Positions 34,898 to 46,982 of a stretch of 64,000 bases of DNA are shown one piece after another. Made by a program: the position numbers and the translations under genes. Each line of letters starts with the position of its first letter. Within the stretch, counting starts at the first letter, position 1. The stretch comes from Hemibagrus wyckioides (taxonomy: Eukaryota > Chordata > Actinopteri > Siluriformes > Bagridae). The notes beneath the pieces are model-generated. The model saw nothing but the letters and a program-made list of their open reading frames with translations. It was not told the origin of the DNA and did no database searches. The DNA lies in the NCBI RefSeq assembly GCF_019097595.1, contig NC_080710.1, forward strand, positions 10,718,780 through 10,782,779, in the 5' to 3' direction.

Positions 34898-36329
34898 GGC
34901 CATTTTGCATGGACACCCTTTCTGAGTTTTACTTTTACCTAAAGACACAAGGAAATGAACTCAGTTTGTGCTGAATTACTGCATTAGGAAAATATATGTT
35001 ATAAGTATATGTTAATTTTTGCCAAACATTTTGCCACTTTGTTTGAGTACTTCCTAATTATTTGAAGCAGCACTTAAATGTATAAATGTTGTTCTTGCTG
35101 TAGTAAAAACATACTGAAAAAGAATTTCAACTAGTGCTATCTCAGTTTATATTGACACAGGGAAATATAATAATTCACTGTAATTATTTAATTCATATGG
35201 AATGAGCATGTTTTAAGGGGTGCTCTTCAAAAAGGAAAAGCCAAACAAGACAATTGGGGCACTAGTCCACTATTTTGTATTATAAAGAAGACTTTATTAT
35301 AATTAGAAGAGTACAACTCCTCAGAGTTAGTTTTTGCGTGCACTATATCACACACTCCTGGTCCCTTTTGACATTTTTTTCCGCATTGAAACTGTAACAG
35401 TACTCACCTGGGCAGAGACAATTTCCAGTTCGTGGCTTGGTGGTTTTGTTTGGACTTTTAGCATCAGCAGGTCTCACTGCATTTCCTGAACTGGCTGCCA
35501 CTACATTACGCACAAGAAATATGTCCAGTAAACCCTTTATTACTTGCTACTACTTTTGGGAAAACATTTTAAATATAAATCCTTTTTTTAGTATTTTATT
35601 GAGTCAGAAAAAGGCATTACCTAGCAAAAAGGTTTGTCGACTACACTTGCTCGCTGCCCACTTTATTATGAATACCTGTACACCTGCACATTTATGCTTT
35701 TGTACAGTCAGTCAATTATTTGGCAGCAGCTTAGTGCATAAAATTGTGCAAATTCAAGTCAAGAGCTACAGTTAATGTTCAAATCAAGCAACTCTGTGAT
35801 CTTTGTGACTTAAACTATGGGCTGGTTTGAGTATTTCAGATACTCAAACAGTATGCACAACAGTATCTAGAGTTTACAGAGAGTGGTGTGGGGCTGTTGA
35901 TTGCATAAAGAACAGATGTACGTGTTCCTATTAAAGTGAGTGAAGAGTGCATATGTGTATTATAAAGGGTATATTTAAAATAAAAGTTTCAACTTTTGGT
36001 TATTATCAGAAATTTTAGCTCAACACAGCCACAGACCACTAATGAAATGACAAAATACAACTAACTTACAGCTTGAGTCTTTTTCTTGGGAGTCAATAAC
36101 CTCTGTGAGGACAAAAAAGCAAAGAGCGCAATGTGAGCAGATGAGCAAACATCTTTCATGAAAATTTCATTATAAAGTCCCATAAGTTTGTTATTCTCAG
36201 CGAGGTATTTTATAATATGTAATTAATATCATATAGTTATAATGTATAAGAAACAAGTACAGTACCCTGGCAAAGAGCATTGAAGTCCACCATGACAGTA
36301 ACAGCCAACAGAAACACCAAAAATTTCAT
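34525..36329 (-). CDS. cxcl17: CXCL17-like secreted chemokine-type peptide
   Basis: Four minus-strand exons join in frame: 36266-36329, 36070-36102 (33 bases), 35408-35500, 34525-34646, giving 103 residues with all joins phase 1. A hydrophobic signal peptide (MKFLVFLLAVTVMVDFNALC) is followed by a Ser/Lys/Pro-rich linker and a CLC motif. Then come QC and DC, a very basic stretch with NKKKTKH, and the end STPI. Mature features, CxC plus two later cysteines, high positive charge, about 80 residues, four exons and a C-terminal x-Pro-x, fit CXCL17 (human ends Leu-Pro-Leu). The place beside CEACAM genes, with cnfn and pafah1b3 near, matches human 19q13.2. Direct sequence identity to mammals is very low, so the call rests on synteny, exon plan and the tail. 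Exon 3 could start six bases later (35494). By family it attracts myeloid or lymphoid cells at mucosa. Confidence 0.68.
34749..34816 (+). repeat. Block shared (inverted) with 21949-22016
   Basis: Located in intron 3 of the cxcl17-like gene, about 100 bases upstream of exon 4. Runs straight into a GT/GA microsatellite at 34817-34891. Confidence 0.85.
34817..34891. repeat. (GT)n-(GA)n compound microsatellite
   Basis: GT units to about 34846, then GA units with one GT-containing interruption to 34891. Confidence 0.95.
35650..35955. mobile_element. Internally deleted Tc1-like remnant (family B)
   Basis: Begins CACTTTATTATGAATACCTG and ends CCTATTAAAGTGAGTGAAGA, both ends of family B, with only about 300 bases between. 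It lies between exons 2 and 3 of the cxcl17-like gene. Confidence 0.6.
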
Positions 36330-36421
36330 CTTTTCTCCAAAACGATCACTTTCAACTTCTATTTTATGTGTAATTTTTTGCTGAAGATTGCAAACTACTG
36401 TGTGTAAGTGAAGCAGTTCAG

Positions 36422-36429
36422 TATTTATA
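36422..36429 (-). promoter_or_regulatory. TATA box of the cxcl17-like gene
   Basis: On the minus strand the sequence reads CTTATAAATAC about 95 bases upstream of the start codon at 36329. Transcription would start about 30 bases downstream, giving a 5' UTR of about 65 bases that is uninterrupted and AT-rich. A clear TATA box suits an inducible secreted immune gene. Confidence 0.6.
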
Positions 36430-39214
36430 AGCAGAGGCTCTTGGTGTCTGCTTTCATGCACCATGCCTGAGCATGCTAGAAGAAAAGCCAAATCAAAGCT
36501 GACATGTGGACAATAAGTCCATATTATATTTACATGAGAATGCCAAGTTCTTTCCCCTTCTACATCTTTTTATTTTTTATTTTTATGCTGGCTTGACATG
36601 AAACTGGTCATGTTTATGTCTTAGTCCTTTATCATTCCAAAAACTTCACTCATATAAAAGATTAGAAACTCTACACCATTGCAGACATATTTCTCTCTGA
36701 AAAGGCTTCACTTTATGTGCATTATTATCTTTATTCAACAATCTGAACATGATACCTCTGGGATCACATCTTGATTCACCTCACAAAAATTAAAAAGACA
36801 GCATTCAACATCACCAGCCATGAACATTCTTTAACAGTTGATGTACAAGAAAAAACAACCTTTGTGCAGTTCTACATGCCCAGAATTTAGCAAAAGTTAA
36901 AGCTCCGTTTATTGGTCATTAACTATTTGGTTTGACATGTTGAGATGTAAAGATATACTAGAATTTCAGGGACATCAGTGCAGGCACATTAGTCTTCTTA
37001 CATTTAGGAATTTGATTTCTTGGATATGCTCCTATAAAGATGTCTTGTCTTATCATGCCTTTGCCACTGGCAATGATTGAGACTACAGATGTATCAGCAA
37101 AAAATCTTAAAAGTCCATTTATAACTGTAATCCACTGTTTCACTGAAAAATTCATCCTAACAATTTACTCTCTCCACTGTTTTTAGACTTTCTAACCTTT
37201 GGGTATCACTTGTACAACCAAATATGACTTGTGACATCAATACCACAAGATGTTGGACACAGAAATTGAGATTCATCAGACTAGATTACAGTTTTTTGTG
37301 TTGAGTTTTGGTGAGAGTATATCTACTGCAGCCTCAGGTGGAGAAGTGGAACCCGATGTGGTTTTCTGCTGTTCTAGCTCAACTTGTCTCAAGTTTTTAT
37401 GTGTTGTGTATTCTGAGATGCTTTTACTGCTGACCACAGTGGTATAGAGTGATTATCTGAGTCACTGTAGCTTTTCTGTCAGCTGAAACCAGTCTGATCG
37501 TTCTCTCTTGACCTCTCTCATCAACGAGATGTTTCGGTCCACAGAACTGCTGCTCATTTTATGTGTTTTTCTTTATTGCACCATTCTGAGTAAACTCTAT
37601 AGACTGGTGTAAATGAAAATCCCAGCAGATCAGCAGTTATAGAAACACAGAAACCAGCCCATAAAGTACCAACAATCATGCCACAGACAAAATCACTGAG
37701 ATGACACTCCAAATTCTGTTTGATGTGAACATTACGCAAACGTGTTGCCCTGCGTGATATTATGCATTGCACTACTGCCACATGATTAGATAATTGCAAA
37801 AATATACTGGTGTATGTTCTTGGAAAAATATGTATTGAGAATATCTTAACACATTCTAAAATAAAGGTTTGCTGGTAGACTATTGTAACTCCAAACAACT
37901 CTCATTGACAATGGAATTCTGTAATGTGTTTATATGTAGCTCTGTGAATTTTCCAAGTAGATATTACTGATTATTGCTATATTGTTATGCCTGTTACTTT
38001 CACTGAAAAAGGAATAGTCTAGCACCTCCTACACTGTGTATATCCATTAAATCAAGACACCCAGTTGGTTGAGTCCATGGTTTTAATCCAGCATTTTAAG
38101 ACAGAAGACATTTGCATTTTGCAGTGTTAAATCACAGATTTGGCCCGAATTATTGATGGAAGCTCTTGAGATTTTGTTCTTCACAGGCCAACAGGTTTGT
38201 GACCAAAGGATTCTTTATCAATGTCACAGGACAGGATGAAAAGACATAAAAAGCAGGACGACACTAAAGTGGAATTACTTATAAAGGCGTTATGTACAGG
38301 TCACAGCATAGTGTTTAACATTTTCATTGCTCTTATGCATTTGATCTTATCAGCAGAATGTGACTTTTCTATAGTTGTAACAGATCTGCTGGAGCAAGAA
38401 AAACATTAAACAGAGGTAATGCAGTTGTTCTCATAGACAAGAATTGGAGAACTGAACTGTCAGGTGCCATGGGGTTATGTAAGCATGTCAAATTTATGTT
38501 TTACTATAGTAAACTTTGCAGAAAAGAAAAGACAATATTTACAGGTTCCAACATAGACATACAGCCAGGAGACAGATACTAACTAAAGCTTTCTATGCAT
38601 TTATGACAAACCAACAAACATTGTACAAAACAAAGAAATCATAAGTGCTTTTAGGAAAAAAAAAAAAGTTCAATGTATGTGAACTTAAAACTCTGCCTTG
38701 CCAACGCTTCACCATGGTCGTGTATTTTCTAACCACTGTTACGTGAGTGGAAGTTCACTGTGAAGTTCTAAACTGAAAGGCTGCATTTATTCATTGAGCT
38801 TTGACTTAAATATTTCTCATTAAAAACACAACCCACTGCTTCTTGTTAACTGTGCAGTGACCACGAACTTTCCATAGGCTTAAGCTAACATCTTTTGCTA
38901 GAAAAAAAAATTATTTTGCTTGGGGTCAGCAAAAATAACTAAGTGGCAGTTTTTTGTCATGGTAGTTGAAGCATCACTCTAGTGAGCACAATGATCAGAT
39001 AATTCGCATAATGTATTTACCGAAATCAATAAATGAAATGTCATTGAGGGGTCTGCTTAGAACAGTGTATGTATAGGTGTTAGTGTACTATATCTTATGA
39101 CTTGTTGGTCCGTAACAGTATTAATGTAAGTGCATGATTTTTAACTGTTGATAATTTCTGTGTGTAGGATACATGTCTACAATAGTGTATGAAGACTTAT
39201 TTGCTTTTGGGCAC
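36430..39214. other. Spacer between cxcl17-like and pafah1b3
   Basis: AT-rich, mostly unremarkable. It contains a family B Tc1-like remnant at 37225-37825. A minus-strand open frame at 36958-37155 has fairly protein-like composition but no splice context or recognisable family, so it is not called. Confidence 0.5.
37225..37825 (-). mobile_element. Tc1-like remnant (family B)
   Basis: Minus-strand fragment with GTGGAACCCGATGTGGTTTT, AAAATCCCAGCAGATCAGCA and TGCCACATGATTAGATAATT, the same order as in the - half at 9775-10245. The transposase is destroyed. Confidence 0.7.
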
Positions 39215-42200
39215 TCAGGGTGCGTGCGTTTCTAGCAGGGTTTTAATTTGTGTGTATATTGGCTGGCACACTTTCTGATAGGCCTGTGCTGTTAGGTGGA
39301 GATAATCGTATAGGTCCTGATGGGAGATGGAGCCATCTGATTGCACAAATCCAGGATCCACGTCCAAAAAGGAGGCATATGAGAGAGATTCCAGCTCAGC
39401 CTGCACCAGAGTGTTCACTCGTGCGTTACGCTTGCGTAGTGGGTTCAGACTCTTCCCTCTCGGCAAAACACCCTAATGACAGACAAAAAGAAAAGGCATA
39501 TCCATCCAGTTTTCAAATAACAAAATACCAACTTACTAATGACCTTTGTACCATGCAGAGCAGTGGTTAATGTTGGCAGGGTTCTATCCTGAGCTCATGT
39601 TTCTGTGTGTGGAGTTTCTTCTCCATACTTCCATCTCCAGTTTCCCTCCAACTACCAAAAACATTGCTACATTGCCCCAGGTGTGAATTTGTGTGTGGTG
39701 AATGTGTGTGTGCGCGTTTGTGTAATATGAATCAGTTCTATTTACTGAAAACAGTGAAGATTATAAATGACACAACCGACTGCACCAGTCAACAACAAAA
39801 TGTGCTAGAACATGCTTTAGCATGTAAATTAAATGTATGCCAAATAAAATCAATAGAAACAGGAAAAAAACCCTCAATTTAAAGTATTGTAAAAACAACA
39901 GCTTAAATATATTTTGTTCTTCTGAAAAAGCATTGATGAATGGACCTTTTTCTATTATATATAACAAAAAAACAATGTGATGTAGATATTAAGAGAATGA
40001 ACTGACCAGTACAAGAACGTGAGTTTGAGGAAGGTGCTTGTTGATCACGTTAACAATGGCCATGATGCCGCCACAGATCTGCTCGGGGGTGTGGCCATGA
40101 TTATTAGTGCCCACCCACAACACTACCACCTACATGTAATGGGGGAAAAAAACATATTTAATTGATATCTATGAAAACATATGTATCTAGCACATTAAGG
40201 CACGGTGAATATAAATCTGATATATAGTACATTAATGTTTAACAAGAACAGGTTTTATATAATAAATATAATATAAATATTCAATTAGATTATGACTCAG
40301 CCAAAATATCTGGCTACACTAAGCAACCTCAGCAAAGTGGAAGCTGTACCTTGGGGCAGATATGGTCCAGTTCTCCATTACTGAGTCTCCATAGGACATG
40401 CTGTGTCGCATCACCACCAATCCCAAAATTCAGAGAATGGAGTGGGGAAAACAGCTTTCTCCAAACCTGTCAACAGCACACACATTCATTAATAAATGCA
40501 TTTTAAAATGGAAGTTATAAAAAAAGCTACACTAACCGACTATGTACATGTTATTTTTCTGAATATTTGGTCCAGAAAAGTAGCCTTGCAAACACTACAA
40601 GGGTTTTAACCTTATTGCTGGTGTATGGTCTTTAGTTAAATTGAATTAAAACATGCACAGCAGTCAGCACCCTAAAATGGCTAAAATGACAACTATACTT
40701 TCCCTTTTCCTGTCCTGTCTGTATTTTCCATTTGGAAGTCCCCCATTTTGAGCCAAACTGAGTCATTAAAAACAGACTGACCCAGCAGATGGGTGCTCTT
40801 TGACCTATTCATCTCCACATTTCTGATAAGCTGCTTTGAGTAGCCAACTAGACTACTGTGATGGTTTCTCTGTTCATCTTCCTGTATTAATTAATCACTA
40901 TTATTATAAAATCCATAACCTCAAACACTATTGTTTCTTCACACCACAGTAACCAGTCCATTAAACAATGAAATACAAGTGGGAGGTTAATCATCATAAG
41001 GAAACCTGTCCATATTTCCAACAGTCATCTGAATGTGCAGATGCAACATCAAAAAAAAGATATATTTTTATGTTCAAAGTGGCCAGGTAGAAGCAGTGAA
41101 TTACAAAACCATTAGTGAATTAAACCCATAGTACACTTATAGTGAGGGAAAAAATGATTTGATCCCCTGCTGATTTTGTATGTTTGCCCACTGACAAAGA
41201 AATGATCAGTCTGTAATTTTAATGGTAGGTTTATCTGAACAATGAGAGACAGAATAACAACAAAAAAAATCCAGAAAAACACATTTCAAAAAAAAGTTAT
41301 ACATTGATTTGCATTTTATTGAGTGAAATAAGTATTTGACCCCTTTGCAAAACATGACTTAGTACTTGGTGGCAAACCCTTGTTGGCAATCACAGACGTC
41401 AGACATTCCTTGTAGTTGGCCACCAGGTTTGCACACATCTCACATCTCAAGGAATTTGGGCCCACACCTCTTTGCAGATCCTCTCCAAGTCATTAAGGTT
41501 TTGTGGCTGACCCTTCAGCTCCCTCCACAGATTTTCTATGGGATTAAGGTCTGGAGACTTTCTAGGCCACTACAGGACCTTAATGTGCTTCTTTTTGAAC
41601 CACTCCTTTGTTGCCTTGGCCGTGTGTTTTGGGTCATTGTCAGGCTGGAATATCCATCTACGACCCATTTTCAATGCCCTGGCTGAGGGAAGGAGGTTCT
41701 CACTCAAGATTTAACGGTACATGGCCCCGTCCATCGTCCCTTTGATGCGGTGCGGTTGTCCTGTCACCTGGGGATGGTGTACTTGGGGTCATAGGCAGCA
41801 TTCCTCCTCCAAAGACGGCGAGTTGAGTTGATGCCAAAGAGCTGGATTTTGGTCTCATTTGACCACAACACTTTCACCCAGTTCTCCTCTGAATCATTCA
41901 GATGTTCACTGGCAAACTTCAGATGAGCCTGTACATGTGCTTTCTTTAGCAGGGGGACCTTGCGGGCGCTACTGGATTTCAGTCTTTCACGGCGTAGTGT
42001 GTTACCAATTGTTTTCTTGGTGACTATGGTCCCAGCTGCCTTGAGATCACTGACAAAATCCTCCAGTGTAATTCTGGGTTGATTCCTCGCCGTTCTCATG
42101 ATCATTGAAACTCCATGAGGTGAGATCTTGCATGGAGCCCCAGACCGAGGAAGATTGACAGTCATTTTGTGTTTCTTCCATTTGGGAATAATCGCACCAA

Positions 42201-44448
42201 CTGTTGTCACCTTCTCACCAAGCTGCTTGGCGATGGTCTGGTAGCTCATTCCAGCCTTGTGTAGGTCTACAATCTTGTCCCTGACATCCATGGACAGCTC
42301 TTTGGTCTTGATCATGATGGAGAGTTTGGAATCTAATTGATTGCTTCCTTCTGTGGACAGGTGTCTTTCATACAGTTAACAAGCTGAGATTAAGAGCACT
42401 CCCCGAGAGTGCTCCTACTGTTATCTCAGCTCCTTACCTGTATAAAAGACACCTGGGAGCCAGAAATCTTTCTGATTGATAGGGGATCAAATACTTATTT
42501 CACTCATTAAAATGCAAATCAATGTAGAACTTTTCTGAAATGTGTTTTTCTGGATTTTTTTTTGTTGTTATTCTGTCTCTCACTGTTCAGATAAACCTAC
42601 CATTAAAATTACAGACTGATCATTTCTTTGTCAGTGGGCAAACGTACAAAATCAGCAGGGGATCAAATAATTTTTTCCCTCACTGTATGTAGTTCTCAGC
42701 TTTATCATAGCTGACCTCAGGTTAGAAACTACATAACTAAAAATTTACATTATTTCTAAACTTAGATTAAAAATATACATAATGCTGTTAAGCACAAATG
42801 ACACCAATCTAACATTTAAAATATAATAATAATAAAAAAAAAATTCATAGTCTAATGACAAGAAAAGTACATGCAGAGATTTCTCAAAGGGTTAACTAAG
42901 CAAAATACATGACTGTAATTAATAATAGTGTAAAATTTTTAATGTGTTTGATTCATAGCACTCCTCCAGTTTACATGTACATTGTTTTTGTGTATGTTCT
43001 AATTGTATTTGAACCAAATTCTGCCGAGTACAACAGCTTTGTTTTCTTTATTTCATTTCTGCATTATTGTCCCTGGACTGCTGCTGATTCAGTTCAGTGG
43101 ATCATTTTACATGCATGTTTAAGCTTGTTGAACATTGTATTGAATGTCCATTTTTTTCTTCTACACCCTATTGCACACAATCTTTGATTGGTCTGGCTTG
43201 AGCCCCATATTTGAGTTGCTTACTGAATTGATGCTTTGTTGGTAATCAACAACTCCGCCTAACTTCAACCCTTAATTTGAAACTGGAGACACGGACATCT
43301 TAATTCACCTTTCATTATGCTTAGATTAATGCAATTCTATTTCCATTGGCATGATCGGTCAAACCCTAAATAAGCTGTCAGAGTCATCACAATAATCCCT
43401 TTGCACAAACTATGCCCACACTTCAACAAACACTCTGGATTCCAGCCACTGCTTAAGTAAAATAGCTCTGTAAAATAGCTTGGTATGGTCACAGCTGCAA
43501 TTACCTACACAGGTTCCCCATCCAGCTCTTTAAGTCAGGCTTTTCGGTGAAAACAGCACTATATATAGTATAAAGGTATATGTAATTATCGAATTAAAGA
43601 CATATTATGTCTATTATATCTGCAAAATAAATAATGCAGATGATGTCAAATGGTTTTGCAACTTATTACGGCATGAAAACACTCAGCATACACTGAAAAT
43701 TTACTCAGTGACCATAGGATTAATTTTGGCAAAATATTTTTGGTGATAAATATAAATATATATATACACACACAGCATACATGTACTGTTTACTAGCCCA
43801 AAAGTGAAAACATCAAGGTGTTAAAAATCCCCTGCTGTACCAGGGCACCAAATAAATGCAACCCAGCACAAATATATTCTAATATATTCTGGTACTAGTT
43901 GGTAATGGCAATGGTACTATTCATGGCATGATAACCCCATAACCCAGTAACATATTTTTCAGTCTACACATCATGAAAAAGAACCATTATAGTATAACCC
44001 ACAACAATATAATTTCATATTAGTTTTCTTATTATAGTATGCCATTATATCAGCATCACACCACTATGTACAAGTCAGTCATGAATAAGCATATGTGCGT
44101 GTTTACGTGATTACAATTGTCTGTATAACGGAATCAAAAACATAAATCATACCTCAAACTCATGCATTAGTTGGACAAGAGAATCTCCGACGAAGAGCAC
44201 GTCTGGTTCCTTCCCTTTACTGTCAGATACAAAACGATTGTGCTGTACAGAGAAACAGAAGTCCATCATTTTTAAATGCAAAGTATTATTAATACAAAAC
44301 AGAAAGTGTACAATTCACTGAATATGTATTCTTTTATGTATGTGGAATGGATTTTGAGCAGACTTACCAGTGACATCCATCGTCCATCACCGTGTATGTC
44401 CTCACAGGGGGTGGGGGTAGCTGCAGGATTGCTGTCTCCGCTGCTCAT
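39215..44448 (-). CDS. pafah1b3: Platelet-activating factor acetylhydrolase 1B, catalytic subunit 3
   Basis: Five minus-strand coding exons, all phase 0: 44368-44448, 44153-44242, 40350-40466, 40007-40129, 39215-39472 (222 residues, close to the mammalian 231). A cytosolic GDSL-type serine esterase that removes the acetyl group of platelet-activating factor, working as a dimer with PAFAH1B2 and binding LIS1. Visible motifs: [17 protein letters not shown] block with nucleophile Ser48, [24 protein letters not shown], and DLYDYLHL with Asp193 and His196 completing the triad. All are one position off the mammalian numbering. Start is [13 protein letters not shown] 5' UTR exon probably ends at 45484. 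The neighbouring head-to-head prr19 supports PAFAH1B3 over PAFAH1B2. Intron 2 carries a Tc1 element. Confidence 0.95.
41140..42685 (-). mobile_element. Tc1-like transposon with long inverted repeats, inactivated
   Basis: A 1546-bp element flanked by TA (41138-41139 and 42686-42687). Its inverted repeats are about 205 bp each (41140-41345 and 42480-42685), starting (T/C)AGTGAGGGAAAAAA, with few differences. This long-repeat plan is typical of one group of fish Tc1 elements. It lies in intron 2 of pafah1b3. Confidence 0.92.
41366..42315 (-). pseudogene. Broken Tc1-like transposase
   Basis: The minus strand starts at 42315 with [20 protein letters not shown] and stays open for 183 residues through paired-like helix-turn-helix regions ([11 protein letters not shown]) and the first catalytic block ([11 protein letters not shown], where the usual Asp is Asn). 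It then shifts and stops at 41764. The C-terminal half survives only as fragments in other frames. Confidence 0.85.
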
Positions 44449-45483
44449 TACTGTTATTCTAGAAGCCGATACATTACAAAGGCATGCATTACAAAGGAGT
44501 GTTATGTTTCCTGTTATAGGTAGCTGCAGAACAGTTCTTCATCCATAATGCCCATTGTACATATATTGACACTGAATCTGATCAATTAAAACAGTTACGT
44601 AAACTACTTTTAAAAAAATGAAAAGGAAAAAACAAAACCTCAAAATCCAATAAGTACAAAAAAACTGATTTAGAAATAAAAATATAGATTGTAAGCGCCC
44701 TTAAAACTACTACCAAAGCAGGCATCTTTGCCAGTTGTAATATTTGACATTATTTGGTTTAGGCAACTGCTTGATCATTGTTAAAAGTAAAACTGACCTA
44801 GCAGATGTGTAAAAAATGGGTGTTATCTCTAAACCGGGCTGTTTAGTTAAAGGAAATCTCGTCATAATTGGGTATTTGTTTTCATATCATCATTAAAACC
44901 TCTAGAGTATAATGTTTATGATATACCAATTTAATTTCTCCTTATCGAGACACCGCCACAGCCTTAAAGCATTACCGTGGTCAGTATGAGATTAAATCAG
45001 TTTTCTAACATATGGAAGAAGACATGCAGCTTGTAATGACTAGTTGGAATTAGTCCTAATTCCGTGTTTTAAGCACTCTATTAATAGCAGTAGCCCTTGT
45101 CTTGTACCGTCCTGAGCGTAGAACCTAATGCTAAACGTGTTGTGCCTGTTTGCAGGGACATGTTGCCACTTTGCTGTAGCTGATGGGCTACTAATTCAAG
45201 TTAATTAGGAAGTTCTGAATTACAAATAATAACAAGCTAATGAAGAAGACTGTAATTCAGATTAAATCCTGCAATTTGGGCGTTAATACAAGTAAAACGT
45301 CTGGAGATTTCCAGATGTTTATGTAAAGATATAGGCCTTTCATTCAGGAAATGTTTTTTTCCTTTCAGTGCACAAATCATCTCTTTTGAGCGTCTTGAGC
45401 AATGATACGATTATAACACATTAAGTCGCTATTTGGGATGAGGAAATATAGCAACTAAATAAATAAACAGCAATTGTTCTTAC

Positions 45484-45770
45484 CTATCGCTTGCTTCCGC
45501 AAACTAGCGACGCGCCAAATGCAGGAAATGACGTAGCACCAAGTTTATCAAGACGCGACCAGCAGAACTCTGAGTGTCCAGTGTCCACACAGAAACAGAT
45601 GTCAGGGTCGTATATGTAGCATGAACTACGCGATTAAACAAGAAATTAAACGGTGGATTCATATTCTAATATTGGCAGTGCAGAAAATAACCAAATGACT
45701 TTGCATCGTTAAAATCAGGACCTGATCCCCGATCAGCGGAAATCTCCCTCACGGGCGTTTCTGCGTCACT
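45484..45770 (-). promoter_or_regulatory. Likely pafah1b3 5' UTR exon and promoter
   Basis: GC- and CpG-richer than the surroundings. A donor consensus on the minus strand (GCGATAG then GTAAGA) ends a probable untranslated exon at 45484. An ATGACGTAG word (about 45528-45536) resembles a CRE site. No TATA box, as expected for a housekeeping gene. Confidence 0.5.
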
Positions 45771-45868
45771 TTATATTGTGACTACACTTTTTACTGTTAT
45801 GACACATCACGCATATTTGTAACCCATATATGTGCAATGAATGATACATGCTCATAAACTAAATTTGA

Positions 45869-45869
45869 C

Positions 45870-45951
<82 letters not shown>

Positions 45952-46194
45952 ACTCACTCATCCATGTCTTTATGGACCTTGCTTTGTGCGCTGGTGTGCA
46001 GACATGCAGGAACAGGAAGGGGTCATCCCCAAACTGTTCCACAAAGTTAGGAGCATGAAATTGACCAAAATGTCTTGGTATGCTGAAACATTAAGAGTTC
46101 CTTGCACTGGAACTAAGGGGCCAAGCCCAACCCCTGAAAAACAACACCTGATTTCAGGGATTTGGAGGGGTGTCCCAAAATTTTTGGCAAAATG

Positions 46195-46250
<56 letters not shown>
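45869..46250. repeat. Tc1 family A fragment between two GATA arrays
   Basis: (GATA)n at 45869-45950, then a 235-bp piece matching the family A transposase region (compare 11048-11240, with TTATGGACCTTGCTTTGTG) joined directly to an element end (GGGGTGTCCCAAAATTTTTGG), then (GATA)n at 46195-46250. The inner part of the element is deleted and its terminal TATAGTG sequence seems replaced by GATA repeats. Confidence 0.85.
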
Positions 46251-46252
<2 letters not shown>

Positions 46253-46969
46253 TAGGGACAGTCTTAAGTGGAGAAAGCATTTTCAGATAAAAAAAATATT
46301 TCAGATAAAACGCACTGTTGTACTAATATATAATATTATTAAGCATTTTCATAATTAAACAGTAAGTCTATTTTTAGAATTTTAGAAAATATTTTGCCTC
46401 AGTTCGCTGTTGAAACTTTTCCACATGAAAACGCTTCTGCTGTGGCAAAATGTGGCCAAAAGATGGCGGTATGCGCTAAAAAAGAAAATGCAGGTAGTTC
46501 CTGCCAGATTTCTGATAAATTTGCATTAAAAGCTTTCAGCTTTCTCATGGGTTGTTTAAATCTGACGCCAAATTATCGCAATATATATATTTTTCTAATT
46601 CATTTAAAAGAGTGATTGTTGTTTGTTGGTCTGTTTCTGGCGCTCTGGCAATAATTAAAACCACTGCTGAGGGCTTAGTTTTGTTGTGTTTGTTTTAGGG
46701 CTCTGTCTGAATTTATGTTTGAACTAAGGTCAAGTTTAATAATATAACGAATGTACCGATATGAAATACTAACAGATGAGAAATAACTAGTATTTATTGA
46801 TTAACTGCTCCTCGGGTTATTTGAGATTCCAGACAGTATAATGTGAAAGGAGAATTGCGATTTGGGTGTTTTAATGTGTTTAATTTTCAGATGGTCTGCT
46901 GAAGAATACGATTTATTTACAAATGTATGAAGTAAGTAAGAGAAATATCTCGACCATTTTTAACAGCGT

Positions 46970-46982
46970 GTTGCCAGGTAAC
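46970..46982 (+). promoter_or_regulatory. X-box (RFX-factor site) upstream of prr19
   Basis: GTTGCCAGGTAAC is a full two-half-site match to the RFX X-box consensus GTNRCC-N(0-3)-RGYAAC. It lies about 100 bases before a probable 5' UTR exon end (47083, GCGGAG then GTAGGA). RFX factors drive ciliary and germ-line genes, and prr19 is a meiotic gene. Confidence 0.55.

Larger units (their letters stand above)
40467..44152. other. Intron 2 of pafah1b3
   Basis: A 3.7-kb intron. Apart from the Tc1-like element at 41140-42685 it is AT-rich, with a short TA/CA run near 43755-43775. Plus-strand open frames such as 42909-43187 have no support. Confidence 0.6.

Noticed and set aside
34525..36329. Reading the small four-cysteine basic peptide as a defensin or other antimicrobial peptide
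   Set aside because: The cysteine spacing does not fit defensin or hepcidin patterns as I know them, and gene neighbourhood, exon number and the x-Pro-x end fit CXCL17 better. The alternative is not excluded.
36237..36491. Upstream in-frame Met (36491) as start of the CXCL17-like protein
   Set aside because: It lies upstream of the TATA box, and the added residues are not signal-like. Met at 36329 is followed directly by a good signal peptide.
36958..37155. Minus-strand 65-residue open frame between cxcl17-like and pafah1b3
   Set aside because: Composition is protein-like, but no family, splice context or neighbouring exon supports it.
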